A stretch of 64,000 nucleotides of DNA from Mansonella perstans (taxonomy: Eukaryota > Nematoda > Chromadorea > Rhabditida > Onchocercidae), in the NCBI GenBank assembly GCA_037074765.1, contig JBAMDO010000010.1, positions 62,001 through 126,000 of the forward strand, written 5' to 3'. Position numbers and translations under genes: made by a program. The notes under the pieces were generated by a model. The model searched no databases. It was not told where the DNA came from and saw nothing but the letters and a program-made list of their open reading frames with translations. Positions 13,801 through 25,879 of this stretch are shown one piece after another. Each line of letters starts with the position of its first letter. Positions within the stretch are counted from its first letter, which is position 1.

Positions 13801-16800
13801 TGATTAAATAATTCAAGTTACCGAAATTTTTGAAAGTAATAACACAACAGTTGTGTTATTCGGTTAATAAGCGCAAATATATACTGATGACACACATTAA
13901 AATTACGCAGTACATCTTATCGTGCAAAAAAATACGTCCTGTTCATTTTGACAATTGCTGCATTTAACTTACACGTTTCTTAAAACAAGGAAGAAAAAAT
14001 TTAAACGGTATATTATCCCAGCTGGCCTCTTTATTTTTCATATTTCACCTAATTAAATAGACATTTGCAATGATAATAATGTCCAATTTCATACAATCAA
14101 CTGATCTTATCAAACCTTACTGATCTGTGTATATCAATTTTGTAAAAGTGCAATACATAATTTCTACACTGTCACTCATGTCAAATTACTCCTTTTTAAA
14201 TTCTCTTTTCATAATTTGATTTATTAGACATCAATTTCATAATCATTCTTCATCCATGTTTTCATTCTTTGTGGTAATTCTATTCATTACGGAATCATAA
14301 ATTATCCTTGCTGATATGATTAAACTCACGTAGGATGCGAATCAGATTAGTTGTATCATGCTACATTATTGTGAAAATGATGCAAATGCCATCATAGATT
14401 AAAATCAACAAAAATATATAAAATATAATTAATGAAAAAATATTTTGAAAAAACAATCAATGGTAGTAGGCGACCATAAAGGAATAACATAGTTCGTGAG
14501 AAATACGGCTTCCCTAATCATAGCAACTGTAAACCAGAACCCGATTTACGGCTAACGGAACCGAATAAATATCTCACAAATGCATTTTTCGCCTTTTTCC
14601 ATCCGCCTCTTATAATATTTTTCGTTGTTTAGAACGATAAAAAGTGATCTTACTTAATGGAACATAAGCGAATGTTTCCCGAGCGACGTTCCCATAATTT
14701 TTATATTATCCAACTTCACTGCTTGCATCTATGTGTGTGTGCGTGTGTGTGTGTGTTTCTTTTGTCCGAAAGTAAAATCAAGGAACATATGGTGAAAATG
14801 CAAAACTAAATGGAACTGCCATTCTCTAACGTTTCCTTTTCAAACTTCAAATAGCCAATTCTAGGAATGACGCAATATTCAGGTTAATTTCAAAAAGTTA
14901 CATTTAATAAAATATTTCTACACTTTTATATGTATCCTTGTTGAAAACTTGCATATCGCATTAATCAAATCTAACTATTCAATTCTTATTATTTTCATAA
15001 TTATCAATTTCTCCATCAAAAGAACAAGATTTGTCATAAACTAATAATCCATGAATTTCATATATTCCCTGTCATTCAAGTTTAAAAAATAATCACAACA
15101 GCAAACCATTAACTGTTGGTTATTGCAACCATAACAAAATAATATGAGTCCATATCACAATACTTATACACTTTCCCGTTAGTCTAACTTTTTCCATTGA
15201 TAAAATTATTCCAATACTTTGTATTAACTCGAAGATTACATACGATTAAGGATAACAAAAGAAAGAAAAAAAAGAGTTGCAAGAATTCAAAAAACTATAC
15301 ATTTTTCTACAACTTACAAAAAGTCACGTTGATCCATCATTAAATAAAATATTGCATCTTATCTATATATATTTGCGCAGATCACGCAGTGTCCATAGCG
15401 ATACTGAAGGCATTTGATATATACTGATTCCTAATCTTAAAATCGAAAAAAAACTACCGTAGAGCTTACTTGCTAAAAAAGAATCATTGCTAATGTTTGT
15501 ACTTTTAGAATGAAAGTATAAATTATTTAATCTCCGAAATCTCACAACGGAATTAAATTTCGCGCACAAATAAGAAAATTTAAATTATAGCTAAAAGATA
15601 GATGATGAATACTTGAAGAAATTATGTTAAAATTATTTTGTTTGGTATTATGTTACAATCTTTAATAGACGGTACTGCAACTACAAATTAGCTAATTTCA
15701 TTATTTATACTAATAATTGAAGAAAAAAAAAAAAAAAGAGGAGAAAAAGACGAAATTTTTTCCGATGTTTCCTCCTTTTTCAGGATATCATTAAAGATTT
15801 ATGACAAATTAATTTATCGATGCGTTTTTCTTCATCCTTTCTTACACAGTAAACAAAGATATTAACATATTTGCTAAATTTTTGAAAGTATTTATAGTAA
15901 GATTAAATTTATTCAAGAATTAAAGAAAGTTAAATTATGAGAACATATAAATGAGATACATTCAAGAACATATGTTAATGCTGTTTTGGATGATGAAGCA
16001 AAAAATCCGTTCAGAATTCGTAAGCGCATTATTGATGATTCTAGAAGCTTTTTAACATTTTAAGATTTTTCGTAGCTCTTTAAGATTTAAGATTTTTTTT
16101 TTAAAATTTAACTCTCACAGCTATAAATTGTTACATGTGCGTATATGCGTACTTTGTGACCACAAAATGCGGTTTTTCTTCATTATTTCACCCTCTAACT
16201 CTTTCTTTCCCTCTCCCCCTTCTCTTTTTTTTTTTTTAAATTCCTCAAACACAAACATTTATTATTTCACTACTGCTACCGTATTTCAGAGAGAATAAAA
16301 AAAAAAAATAAAAAAAATAAAAAAAAAAAACATCGATTACAAAAGCTTACTATATATAATCGAGATGTATAACGAATGAAATGCTTATACTTCGTTGAAA
16401 AATCTTATAGCATTTTTATTTTCATTTCAATTTTTTACTCTTCCTTCACATTTCCTTTCAAATTATTGTTACATTCAAAAAATTCAAAAATTATCTCGTA
16501 TATATGCAACAATTTTGTTTATAATCTATATGCTATTTGATAAGTCCAAATTTTAGAAATACTTAACTGAAAGTTTTAATTTTAAGATCATCGAAAAGAA
16601 TAAAGATTAAGGAAATATTATTATGGAATGAAATGATTCATCAAAAAATCACATCATTTACAGGAAAATTTATTAAAATCTAACTAAGTTCTACTGGATA
16701 AAAATTTATATCATGTAATATTAAGGTCAAGCAAAAACAAAAACAAAAATCTTAGTGAAAACGTAAACAATGTGATAAAAATGATGCAACAAATTGAAAT

Positions 16801-19800
16801 TACTGCATTAAAAAAGTAAACAAAATAAACTAAATGAATGGTCAAAACAAAACAAAAAAAAAAGCAAATCAATGAATTGTTGTAGCAAAATGTTTTGTTT
16901 GTTAAATTTTAAAATTAAGTGACCGCAAGAATAGCGATGACAATGACAAGAAAGAGAAATAATGATGATTGCAACAAAGTGATATTTTATCACAACTTAG
17001 CTCATTCTTACTATTTCTTCTGTCACTTTGCTATTTCGTGAATGAAAATGATGATTAGAAAGTGAAGTTTATGCATAGGAAAAATGCAATAGAATACACA
17101 ACACAATACATACACAAGATACATACAAACATATACACAGATACATACACGAACATACAATGAAACGACTAACTGAATTGAATACCTGGTGGTAAACAGA
17201 AGCAGTTGCTCGAGCTTAGTTATTTCTCATCTCTCATCTCTAGCTCCATCTTTTGCAAATTGTGTTGTTTATGTGTTCCCATCCCTAATTTAAAAACTTT
17301 TTCCATTCTTACTAATCAAAAACAATACAGTCAAATGTAATCATACCATGACACTACCACAAAATTCATTTTTTTTAACATTAAATTCCTAATTTATCAT
17401 CATCATTTCTAGTTAACAATTATAGCTATTATCCTACTACTTAAGATGGTGTAAAATGAATCAATTAAGATAAGAGTAGAAATTTAAATTCTCTTGAAAA
17501 TAATACGATATCAATAGTTGATTCAACAAGCCACATATAAACAAATAAATTAATGTAAGGAGTAAAAAGCAAAAAAAAAAAAAAAAAAATTGCGAAAAGA
17601 AAAAACAATAATAAAACAAAAGAAAAAAAAATAAAACAAAAGTTTACTAATGACACGCAATGAGAAATGAATGTTTTTCAAAAACTCGTAATTCTTGTCA
17701 TTCTTCAATTTATTACACAACGTTAAGATGGCAGATATGTGAAATACACATGCAGATATATGAAAGAACTTCGAATATTCTAATCTTTTAAATAAGATTA
17801 GCCAAATAATGATAAGATCAGTGGTATATGTATGCTACTTAGAAGTTAACAAAATAACTTCACAACATTTTGCAACTGTTATATGATAGACACTATGTTC
17901 CGGACGTAATCAGTTGTACGGGCACTCTTTATTCATGACAATCGAGCGTTCAAATGCGAAGAAAGATGAAGAAAAAAAAAAATTCTGACAGTTTCAAACA
18001 TGGCTAAACAAAGGTGAATTGTTAGAGAGGAATTTAAAGAAAACTTTTCGAATTCGGTTTTTCAAAAACTTCTATTTTACCAGAAATCTGCTAAAAAATT
18101 TGAGCTAATTTCTTGCATAATTTCAGGTACCTAGATTAATCCAAGAATAAATAAAAATTTCTTGTCGTTCAGTAAAGTTGAACGTCTTAAAGTAGTTTTT
18201 GTATGTATTAGTTAGTTAGTTTCTTCTCATTTTATTGTATTCAGTTAATTTTTTTTCCCACCGGAAGTTTCATTAATTATATCTTTTGCACAAAAGTTTA
18301 ATCATTAAATCCAAACGCTTTAATTTGTCTTTAAAGATTCGAAAGATACAATTTTAATTAAAATAATGGTCATATCCTATCCTATGGACTCTAATAACCG
18401 ATTATGGGTTTGTTTACTCGAAAAACATAGTCAAAAATAACACAAATAATTTTTTCTAAAGTATATATGTAGAATATGAAACGGATGCTATGAAACGGAA
18501 GGCATTTTACATTACGACTGATAAGCTGAAATCTGACAAATTTTTTAGAAAATGCACCGACTCATTACAACGAAAAAAATGCGCAACAACTGTCGCCCAT
18601 TGTGCGGGGTCCACACTGCCACAAAATGATTTAAATTATCTGAAATAAACAAATGAATCCAACCATGATGCTTACATCCTTCTCTAACCTTCACAACGGA
18701 TTAATCAGCAGCAAATACCCTTTAAGAAAAACATCGTATTTTTCAATGAATCATAAAGAGACACAACACATGTAGCAATGCCTCAATTTACGTCACAACA
18801 TTCATTCTGATCACATTCCACACCATTAAGCTCAACCCTCACTTCCTGTTGACGACATAATAAAAGCATTATTCATTATGCAAAATAATCACAGCAAATG
18901 ATGACAACAACCGGAAGGAAGTTTCAATCATGAAAGAAACAATAACTATTAACTAAAAGACCGGAAGTTTAAGTCATAATTTGTAAAATCAGAAAAAATT
19001 TGAAATCATCTCTATCAACATTTCGTAATCATAATGTCGTTTTTTTTAAATGCTACTTAAATATCTGAAAATGAAAACAAAAAATACCAATTATATATCT
19101 GAAAAAAAAAATATTAAAAAATAATAGTACTAATCAAGAAAACAAAAAATAATAATACTAAGTAATCAATCATTTAAGCATTTCTGGAGCGTAGTAATCT
19201 GATTAGTAACAGCCATCAGTGATCATCAGTTCAGTGTTTATTTAATCGATGAATCACAGGAAAAACAAAACTATTTAAAGTGCAGGAAAACTTCAAGAAA
19301 TTATTTAAGCCTTCCACCAACCTATCATTTCGTTAACAAAAGCAATCAAACGTATATAATAAAACACTCTATTTAACAGCATTTTAAGAAGAGAACGATA
19401 TTATTGAACCTTGTTTGATCTTTGGTACCAGAAGAAATGTACAAATTGATGAAAGTGATCTGTTCAATTTGATGAATGATTATTGTACAAATAGAACAAT
19501 GCGTAGAGGTTAGAAACTGGTTTTGAAAGTTCTATTTCCCTAAGTTGGTCCTAGTTTTTTCCATTATTCTAACACTTAGGGAAACCTTAAATTTCAATCT
19601 TTACTTAATCTCTTCGAAAAAAACTGTATCATCTCTCCTTACTCATCATTTTTCCAATTATCAAAAACTGCTACCGATATATCCCAATCAAAAAAAAAGA
19701 AACTTTTCTACATATAGGAGAAAAAAAAGATAACGAAATTAGAAAATGCAAAAAAGAAATTAAATTACCTGGAAGAATACCACGCTGTATCAGATATCCC

Positions 19801-22800
19801 TGTGCTGGGCGACGTTCTAACTTCAATCGAAGAGCTGCAAAAGCTACTTTTGCAAGTTGCTCTCTTTATGTCTCTCTGATGCAAAAATATACACAAAAAT
19901 AAAGTTAAATATTGTTACAGTCTGTTTTTATTAGTCACACGAAGAACGTACATCAATGTCTAACATGTCACTCATTTAACTATCAACAAATTTTAGAGGT
20001 ATAATATGTCTGGATATTCATTAATGAAATAACATATTGACATTACCTAATCGATTAAGAATCGAGAGGGAAAAAAACTTTCCGCATTAATGGAAGAATT
20101 CTACAACTGGACAGTAAATGATAAGTGATAACTAGAAATAATAAAAAAAAACTTAAGAGTGTGAGATAAAAGTTGATAAAAGATAAAAGTTCCGACAATG
20201 CTCGACGCAACATTCTGCCTTGATAGATGTATTTCAAATTTCACAAAACAAACATGGAAATAGAATATCTTTTAGACTGAGAAACTTGCAGTTATCTTTT
20301 ACGTTCAATTTTTTAAATAAGCTCCTGATAAACTGGTTCCGGTTAAACATAGTTTTAATCGTTCTTAGGGATAATCATTCATTTTGGCCTCAAGGAAGGA
20401 TGGAATAAGTACAAATGAAATTAATTGTTAACAGAAATTTTAAAAATTGATGAACAGTCAGTGTTACACACAATCATATAGACATCTATACAACGCTAAA
20501 AAAAATTAAAACACAAATATTCCTTTGTATTTAATAGATATAAAATGTATTAAAGTTTACGTAGTCTTTCTCATCATCATAAATATCCATCTATCCAATT
20601 ATCCATTTATATATTTATCCCATATATTTATTCAAATATCTATATATCTGTTCAGATATCTATCTAATCTATCTAGCTAGCTAGCTAATATATATATTTT
20701 AAATTTATATTTATGAATATTATACCACTTTTTGCTTAAATATTCATTATATCGCTTTTGTTGTTAGTACTCAATTTTATGTATTACGAGTGTAAGCAAC
20801 AACGATAAGCAATAGTTTCTGTCAATTTCGATTAAATTTTTAGTATTTCTGCGACCGCTTCTTAAGTTCACTGTGAATCTCAATCCTATCAAAAAAAATA
20901 AATAAATAAATATTTCCGGTTACAAAGCAATATGAAACCCTTATTCATATATGCATTCGTCTCCATGTTTCATCAGTAACGATATTCTATACATTTGTTT
21001 TTTCAATATTAGCAGAATCACGCATCCAGCGAGCTATCCACAATCCCAAATATTTACCGAATAACCGTCAACAGAAATATATACGACTGGAATATAAATT
21101 TTGAATGTCAATTTAGAAAAAATGTACCTGTCTTGTGACACATCAAAAATGAACGGAAATCGACATTAGCAAACGATGAAAAGGAATTAGAGATACAAGA
21201 AAGAAAATAACGAAGAATTACTTTGATCTAAACAAATTTGCAAATGGCATTAACATTAATTTTGGTTTCTAACAGCTGCTATATCAAAACCTATCTTTAA
21301 GTATAATTACTTATTGTTACAACAGCAAAAAAAATTTAATTTCATCTCACTTAATGATAGAATTTCTGTTCAAAAATTAGAAATTGAAAAAAAAAAAGTA
21401 AATCTCTCATTTATCGCTTGTCGTCCGTGTAATTATGTAAATAGCTCCTATCAAAAAAAGTAAACTTCTAAAAAGATGCCCACAAAGCGTATCTTAAGAA
21501 TCAAATAACAGGACATGCATATCAATCAAATAAATACCATCATCTGGATTGTCTGTTAGGTTACCATGTTACGATAGTCTTCATCCTAGTCCTAGCTGAC
21601 CAACAAGCATAAAAGTTGTTCTGACATACCGGAACTATTATCTCACCACGGTCCAACAAATATTGAAATTGATTCAAAAGAGAATAAGTTATCTAAATAA
21701 TATTCCAGGGTGGGAAATGAATGCTTGAAAAATTATTCCCTCATTTTTGTGTACTTTGCAAAATTGGGGAGAGAGGACGGAAATTGGAAGTGGAACAAGT
21801 TACGGAAGGACAAAGTCCCGAGGAAAAAAAAAGGAGCCAAAGCAAATGAAAATTTCTCGATTTTGAGATATTCAAAAGAAAAGCTGAAAAGAATACATGT
21901 AGCGATCTATTAACTTCTTTTACGCAGGAAAATGTCAAAAGCAGTATTAATCGTAAAATTTGATGGCTTCAATAGATCTAATGGGGTTATTCGAAAGCTT
22001 TGGAATGCCTTTCTTTGCTTGCCGATGATAAAGTTCCAAATTTACTTGATGTTACTGTGGTTGTAATAGGTATGCAAGAGTGCTTACTCCTAATTATCAC
22101 TATTTAAGGCCTTATCTCGATGCTGAACAAATAGACAGAATGAAGAGATAAAATGTCATGCTCCTAAAGACGTCAAATTTCTTTTATTGAGTATGTCAGC
22201 AGCATAAATGAATCGTTATAAAATGTTTACGGTTCGCAGAAGCACATTGCACTTCGTTATCTGAACACAAATGATAGTAAAGAATTACAGCTTTTTATTT
22301 TAATTTAAAAATCATTAGCATTAGGGCACGCGACTGGTACAGACCAAAGCGAACTGGAATCATAGTGATGAAAAAGACTGGATTGAAATATTTTAAAAAA
22401 TATAAATAAGCGAGAAATGTAATTGTAATGCTTGTAAGAAATAGAAATATGATACTGAAAGAATTAAAATCATGATAGAGGGTAATGTAACTGAGTGGAA
22501 ATGATTACATATATATATATAACTAGATATCGTCATCTGCGGTACTAATATCGAACTTTCATTATAAAACTGACTAGTTGGACTACAACTTAACCAGTTA
22601 GTACGAGCCCCTGTTCCAGTGGAACGACACCAGGTATATATATGTAAGAGTTCTCGACAAGACTTCTCAAGACAAAAGACATGTAACCTCAACCTTACTT
22701 TAACTTTATCTTACTAATCCCTACCGTTTTCTTCAAAATAATGATAGGGACAAATATCTAATTCTGTTTGAATTTTTTAAAAATTTCAAATCTAGCCAAA

Positions 22801-23011
22801 AATCAAAATGCTTACCTTCTCTGTTGGAATCCATATTTGCTTGTAAACTTTGGGCATCAATAAAAATTGTACGTGGAATGAACTGGGTAGGGACAGTCAT
22901 TGTAGGTTGTCGAGCAACAGGAACGAGTAAAAGTGGAATAGTTTCAGATATACCAGTTGTTGACGGTTTAGGTTCAATCCGTCGACCTAAGGTAGCCATC
23001 GACAAGATCAT
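1812..23011 (-). CDS. mrtf: Myocardin-related transcription factor (MRTF/MAL), 20 exons
   Basis: Actin-regulated coactivator of SRF; G-actin binds the RPEL motifs and holds it in the cytoplasm (family knowledge). Exons, all joining in phase: 23011-22816, 19834-19769, 11056-10937, 10176-10015, 9815-9750, 9582-9398, 9052-8936, 8547-8434, 8251-7634, 7245-7003, 6792-6439, 5721-5537, 5300-5156, 4871-4722, 4448-4281, 4057-3774, 3523-3223, 2924-2738, 2503-2346, 1895-1812; 1,300 aa. Seen: RPEL1 LRLKLERRPAQGYLIQRGIL (aa 67-86), RPEL2 LKRKIEQRPSKQKLVTQHIL (about 106-125), RPEL3 LNKKLQHRPGPLELITKKIL (about 150-170), basic region with KVRKKGSQYRTPYDQ (about 230), Q-box LLLQQQQLFLQWQRE (about 317-331), SAP domain (430-470, YRVQDLKNECKKRQLPVSG), coiled coil (809-860), FDDLMDVLRDDQ (about 1209-1221), C-terminal GMDWLDMMLP. 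Start could also be the ATG at 22999. Exon 14 needs a GC donor. Exons 4 and 7 have a second possible donor. Confidence 0.9.
10937..11056 (-). other. mrtf: MRTF exon 3 carrying RPEL motif 2
   Basis: This 120-nt exon begins after TTTTGTAG and ends at a GTAATT donor. It reads in phase from RPEL1 (exon 2) to RPEL3 (exon 4). The motif has the family's central R-P pair (EQRPSKQKL) and a hydrophobic end (HILL). It is an isolated exon, with an 8.7-kb intron on its 5' side. Confidence 0.88.
12431..12537. repeat. 56-bp tandem duplication in MRTF intron 2
   Basis: 12431-12480 and 12487-12537 share most bases: each starts AAAATGCTA(A/G)AAATGCTACT and ends (A/C)..TTAGCTCACTT(T/C)TC. There are two copies, offset 56 bases, with a few substitutions, so the duplication is not very recent. 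Confidence 0.8.
14735..14757. repeat. TG microsatellite
   Basis: A (TG)n run interrupted by one GCG lies inside MRTF intron 2. It is a simple-sequence repeat with no visible function. Confidence 0.8.
19835..22815 (-). other. mrtf: 3-kb MRTF intron 1
   Basis: It separates the first coding exon from the RPEL1 exon. Contents are AT-rich, with a CTAT/CTAG-type microsatellite around 20,630-20,695. A less AT-rich patch around 22,540-22,690 is open on the minus strand but shows no family signature. No nested gene is recognised. Confidence 0.55.
20585..20700. repeat. ATCTA/CTAG/TA-type simple repeat
   Basis: Imperfect units of ATCTATCTA pass into CTAGCTAGCTAG and then TATATATAT, inside MRTF intron 1. 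It is low-complexity DNA. Confidence 0.7.
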
Positions 23012-24004
23012 AAATGAGTTCGAGATCAGATAAATTAATTTTCCAACTTCAATTTCAATTTTTTCAAAATAGAATCCTAGAAAAAGAAATTAAAGTAAAA
23101 ACGATAATTTGAATAACATAAGCTATTATCACTGTTATTCGAGACTGCGCAAATTTCATGCTAGTCTAGATAGTTCAACAAATTAACAGTAAATACTTCA
23201 GAATGTTCGGTAATTTGATCAAGAAAAAAAATTCCAATAATAGTTAAAAATTTATTTAGCTAGAGGAAATCTATAAATTAGTATCACTAAAATCAATACT
23301 ATTTGATAACATTTTTTATCAACACAAACATTGCGCTACTTATCATGATTTCTTCTCTATTTTCATATATCAAACTTATCCTATATACGGTATTTATTCG
23401 CAGTACCTTCCCTCATCCTCACGTGCCCATGTCACTGTTTCGCTAGGCGCATACCACGACAACCGATTAGTGCTCGCCGCGTTTTATATGAACCGTAAAA
23501 TACAAACGTGTGAGAATTGCAGACCATACTACTGAGAAGCCGCTCAAATAACGTAATGTTTTGTTGTGCGTAATTGATTGTATTGTAAGAGTTTCGGGTT
23601 AGTTATCCTATTTTGTGGTAGTGTTTACAATTCAATAATGAATGCCTAAAATCAAAGAATGAGTAAATTCTTTGAAATATAAGTTCATTTTAAAAGGTCA
23701 AAAGTCATTTCTGTTGCATTTTATTTCGACTAATTGGAAATTTTACGTTAACTTTAACTTTTGATTGTAATCAATGAAAAGTTATTGTAACCTAATAAAA
23801 ATAATGCTATTTTCGATCTATCAAGTTTATTATTTCTTACGTTTCAAAAAAACAAAATATATTAAAATGGAAAGATCAAAGTTGAGCCACATTTGATTAG
23901 TATTTAAATTTAAATGATAAATGTTATTAAATAATAAAAATAAGCTTAAATGATAAATGTCATTATGCAAATTTTCATATTTCTAATACATTTTTTTTTT
24001 GTAG
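23012..24004. promoter_or_regulatory. Shared upstream region of MRTF (-) and p24 (+)
   Basis: About 1 kb separates two divergent start codons. A patch at 23,405-23,530 is clearly richer in G, C and CpG than its surroundings and contains a CACGTG E-box near 23,421. This is the best candidate for the MRTF promoter. A near-CArG sequence CCTATATACGG sits at 23,380-23,390 but does not match CC(A/T)6GG. The plus-strand end closes with a T tract and the splice acceptor at 24,004. Promoter activity is inferred from position only. Confidence 0.4.
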
Positions 24005-24009
24005 ATTAA
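24004..24009 (+). promoter_or_regulatory. Candidate spliced-leader acceptor of the p24 gene
   Basis: A run of T followed by GTAG ends at 24,004, five bases before the ATG at 24,010. This is the position and shape of nematode trans-splice sites. Confidence 0.5.
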
Positions 24010-25879
24010 ATGAATTCAAATTTATATGTCTTATATCTCATCAGCTTATTCATTCAAATATGCTTTGGTGCAGAATATGCTTATACGATTGAAGTGGATG
24101 CTGGAAAACATAGTTGTTTTTTCCAGACCATCAATAGTACTCATCATAAATTTATGGAAATTGATTATCAAGCAAGTTTCTTCTTTTTTTTTCTCTTTGT
24201 TTTCTACTGTTTATGAAAATTTTGTTAACTGTATAACTTATTAATGGAATAATATTAGTTATAAATACAATCTTCATTTTTTTTTTTGATCAAATTCCAT
24301 CTTTCTATTTGTTATAGTTATCGCTTTGCATTGAAGATTGGAAATTAGTTAGTGTGGGTTGGATTAATTTTATTTTTTCAAAAACGTGAGACCAGGAAAA
24401 AAGAAAGGAACAAACGCAACGCAACACATTTTAATTATAATTTTTAGGTAGTTGATGGTGGTGATTTGAATATCAATTTTATGATGCTTTTTGGTGATCA
24501 AATTTTACTGCAAGAAACGAAAAAGTTAGAGGGAAGCCATAAGTAAGGTTTGCGTTTTATTTATGCAAATAAACGGATGTTTATCATTAGGATATTGCTG
24601 ATTTTCTTTTATGCTTTTCGTTTTAAAATTTTTTTTTGTAATAACTGTAGTGATTTGTTTTTGTGAAATATAGCATGTTGAACTGTAGATAAGTGAATTT
24701 ATCGAAATGTTTAGCTCATGTTTCCTTAGTAAATATTGCTAAGAGATGGGACATCGGATGTTTGAAATATTTTAGAAGTGTCTGCAGTCATTGCTTATAG
24801 CTGATAATAATGTTGAAGGCTTTCTGTGAAGGAATCTGGCGACTATCAGCTATGTTTCGACAATTCATTTAGTTATCAAACACGTAAAGTTCTGTTCTTT
24901 GAACTTTTTTTGTTAGATGAAAATGGAAGCTTTGATGAAACGAGCATGACTGAGGAATTCGGTCCTGTAAGGCAGGAATACAGTGAAATTGGTTTCGAAA
25001 TGCAAAAATTTCAGGTATGTTCGGGAAAGTTAGACCTGGGCTGTTAGAAAAATTTAAAAAAATGTTAGAAAAAAGAAAAAAAATGCTGTTAGGAAAAGAG
25101 AAAAAAAATCAGAAAAGTTAGACCTAGAAGAAGATCTGGCTGTTTGTGACTTTATTGGTTGATTTTGTTGGGACTGATTGACTTAAAAAAAAGTCAATCA
25201 GTCAATTGATGTGACTTTTTTAAAAGATCAATTGATGTAACGTTTTTTTAATTGATGTAACTTTTTTTTAACTGATGTAACTTTTTTAAAAAACTACCCT
25301 GTTTTACATTCTACCCATCCTTTTGAATACATTGCCTAAGATTGTACAACATATTGCAGAGAAATTTGAAATGAGGTTTAACACTTGAATGCATATCATT
25401 TTATATCAAATAATAATTAATGCATGTAGCACTTTGGTCACTAATTGTTTCTCTATTTTCATGTAATTGTGATCTTATGTTTTTATTTTTGCTAGTAAAA
25501 GGTTGGTGTGGAAATATATGCTGATTTTAGAAGTCATCAAATAACATCAAAAATTTGTTGAATAAAATCGAATATCATCAATCGCTGTTGCGAGCTTATG
25601 AAGCACGCGACCGAGCGATAATGAATGCTAATCTCGAGCGTGTGACTTTGTGGTCTATTATGAACTCTGCTGTTTTAATAATTGTTGGTTTATTGCAGGT
25701 ATTTTTTATTATTAAATAATTTTATTTGAATGGATATAACTGTTGTTGCCAATGGATCAGTGGGAGCGGCTTATTATTATTCCATGTTAATGCATTGTGT
25801 TTTCCAGGTATATATGATACGAAGTTTGTTCGAAGATAATTCGAAGTTGGGACAATTATTAAGGCGAAAACACTTTTGA
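24010..25879 (+). CDS. p24/TMED cargo receptor (TMED1/5-like), intact copy
   Basis: Type I membrane protein that cycles between ER and Golgi in COPI/COPII vesicles and helps sort secretory cargo (family knowledge). Exons 24010-24171, 24448-24542, 24819-25014, 25531-25698, 25808-25879 join in phase to 230 aa, the usual p24 length. Seen: signal peptide (aa 1-20), GOLD domain with disulfide cysteines C36 and C98, the hallmark [11 protein letters not shown] at aa 55 and [14 protein letters not shown] at 91, coiled coil ending [14 protein letters not shown] helix about 190-210, and a short cytosolic tail with SLFED and ending RRKHF. The first intron begins with GC (CAA|GCAAGT), and the conserved protein fixes that junction. 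The acceptor of exon 3 (TTGAAG) is weak but is the only one that avoids stops. A related copy lies 1.4 kb downstream. Confidence 0.9.
25172..25203. repeat. Perfect 13-bp inverted repeat (hairpin)
   Basis: GACTGATTGACTT at 25172-25184 is followed by six A and by its exact reverse complement at 25191-25203. It lies in intron 3 of the intact p24 gene and abuts a minisatellite. It may be the end of a degraded inverted-repeat element. Confidence 0.8.
25203..25290. repeat. Minisatellite of about 20-bp AATTGATGTAACTTTTTTT units
   Basis: Four imperfect units of the form (C/A)A(A/C)TGATGT(A/G)AC followed by T runs, directly adjoining the hairpin at 25172-25203. It is intronic. Confidence 0.75.

Larger units (their letters stand above)
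11057..19768 (-). other. mrtf: 8.7-kb MRTF intron 2
   Basis: The largest intron of the window lies between RPEL1 and RPEL2. It holds many A/T homopolymers, a TG microsatellite near 14,735, a 56-bp direct repeat near 12,431 and ACATACA-rich DNA near 17,095. Small open frames (12,845-13,051, 13,475-13,690, 15,363-15,569, 16,808-16,993) show no splice logic or known motif. I see no nested gene, but an enhancer or alternative first exon cannot be excluded. Confidence 0.6.

Noticed and set aside
22393..22692. 99-aa minus-strand frame in MRTF intron 1; also checked as a tRNA
   Set aside because: No domain, and the sequence cannot form a tRNA cloverleaf with A and B boxes.
23380..23390. CArG box CCTATATACGG
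   Set aside because: It has an extra C and does not fit CC(A/T)6GG. Kept only as a remark in the promoter entry.
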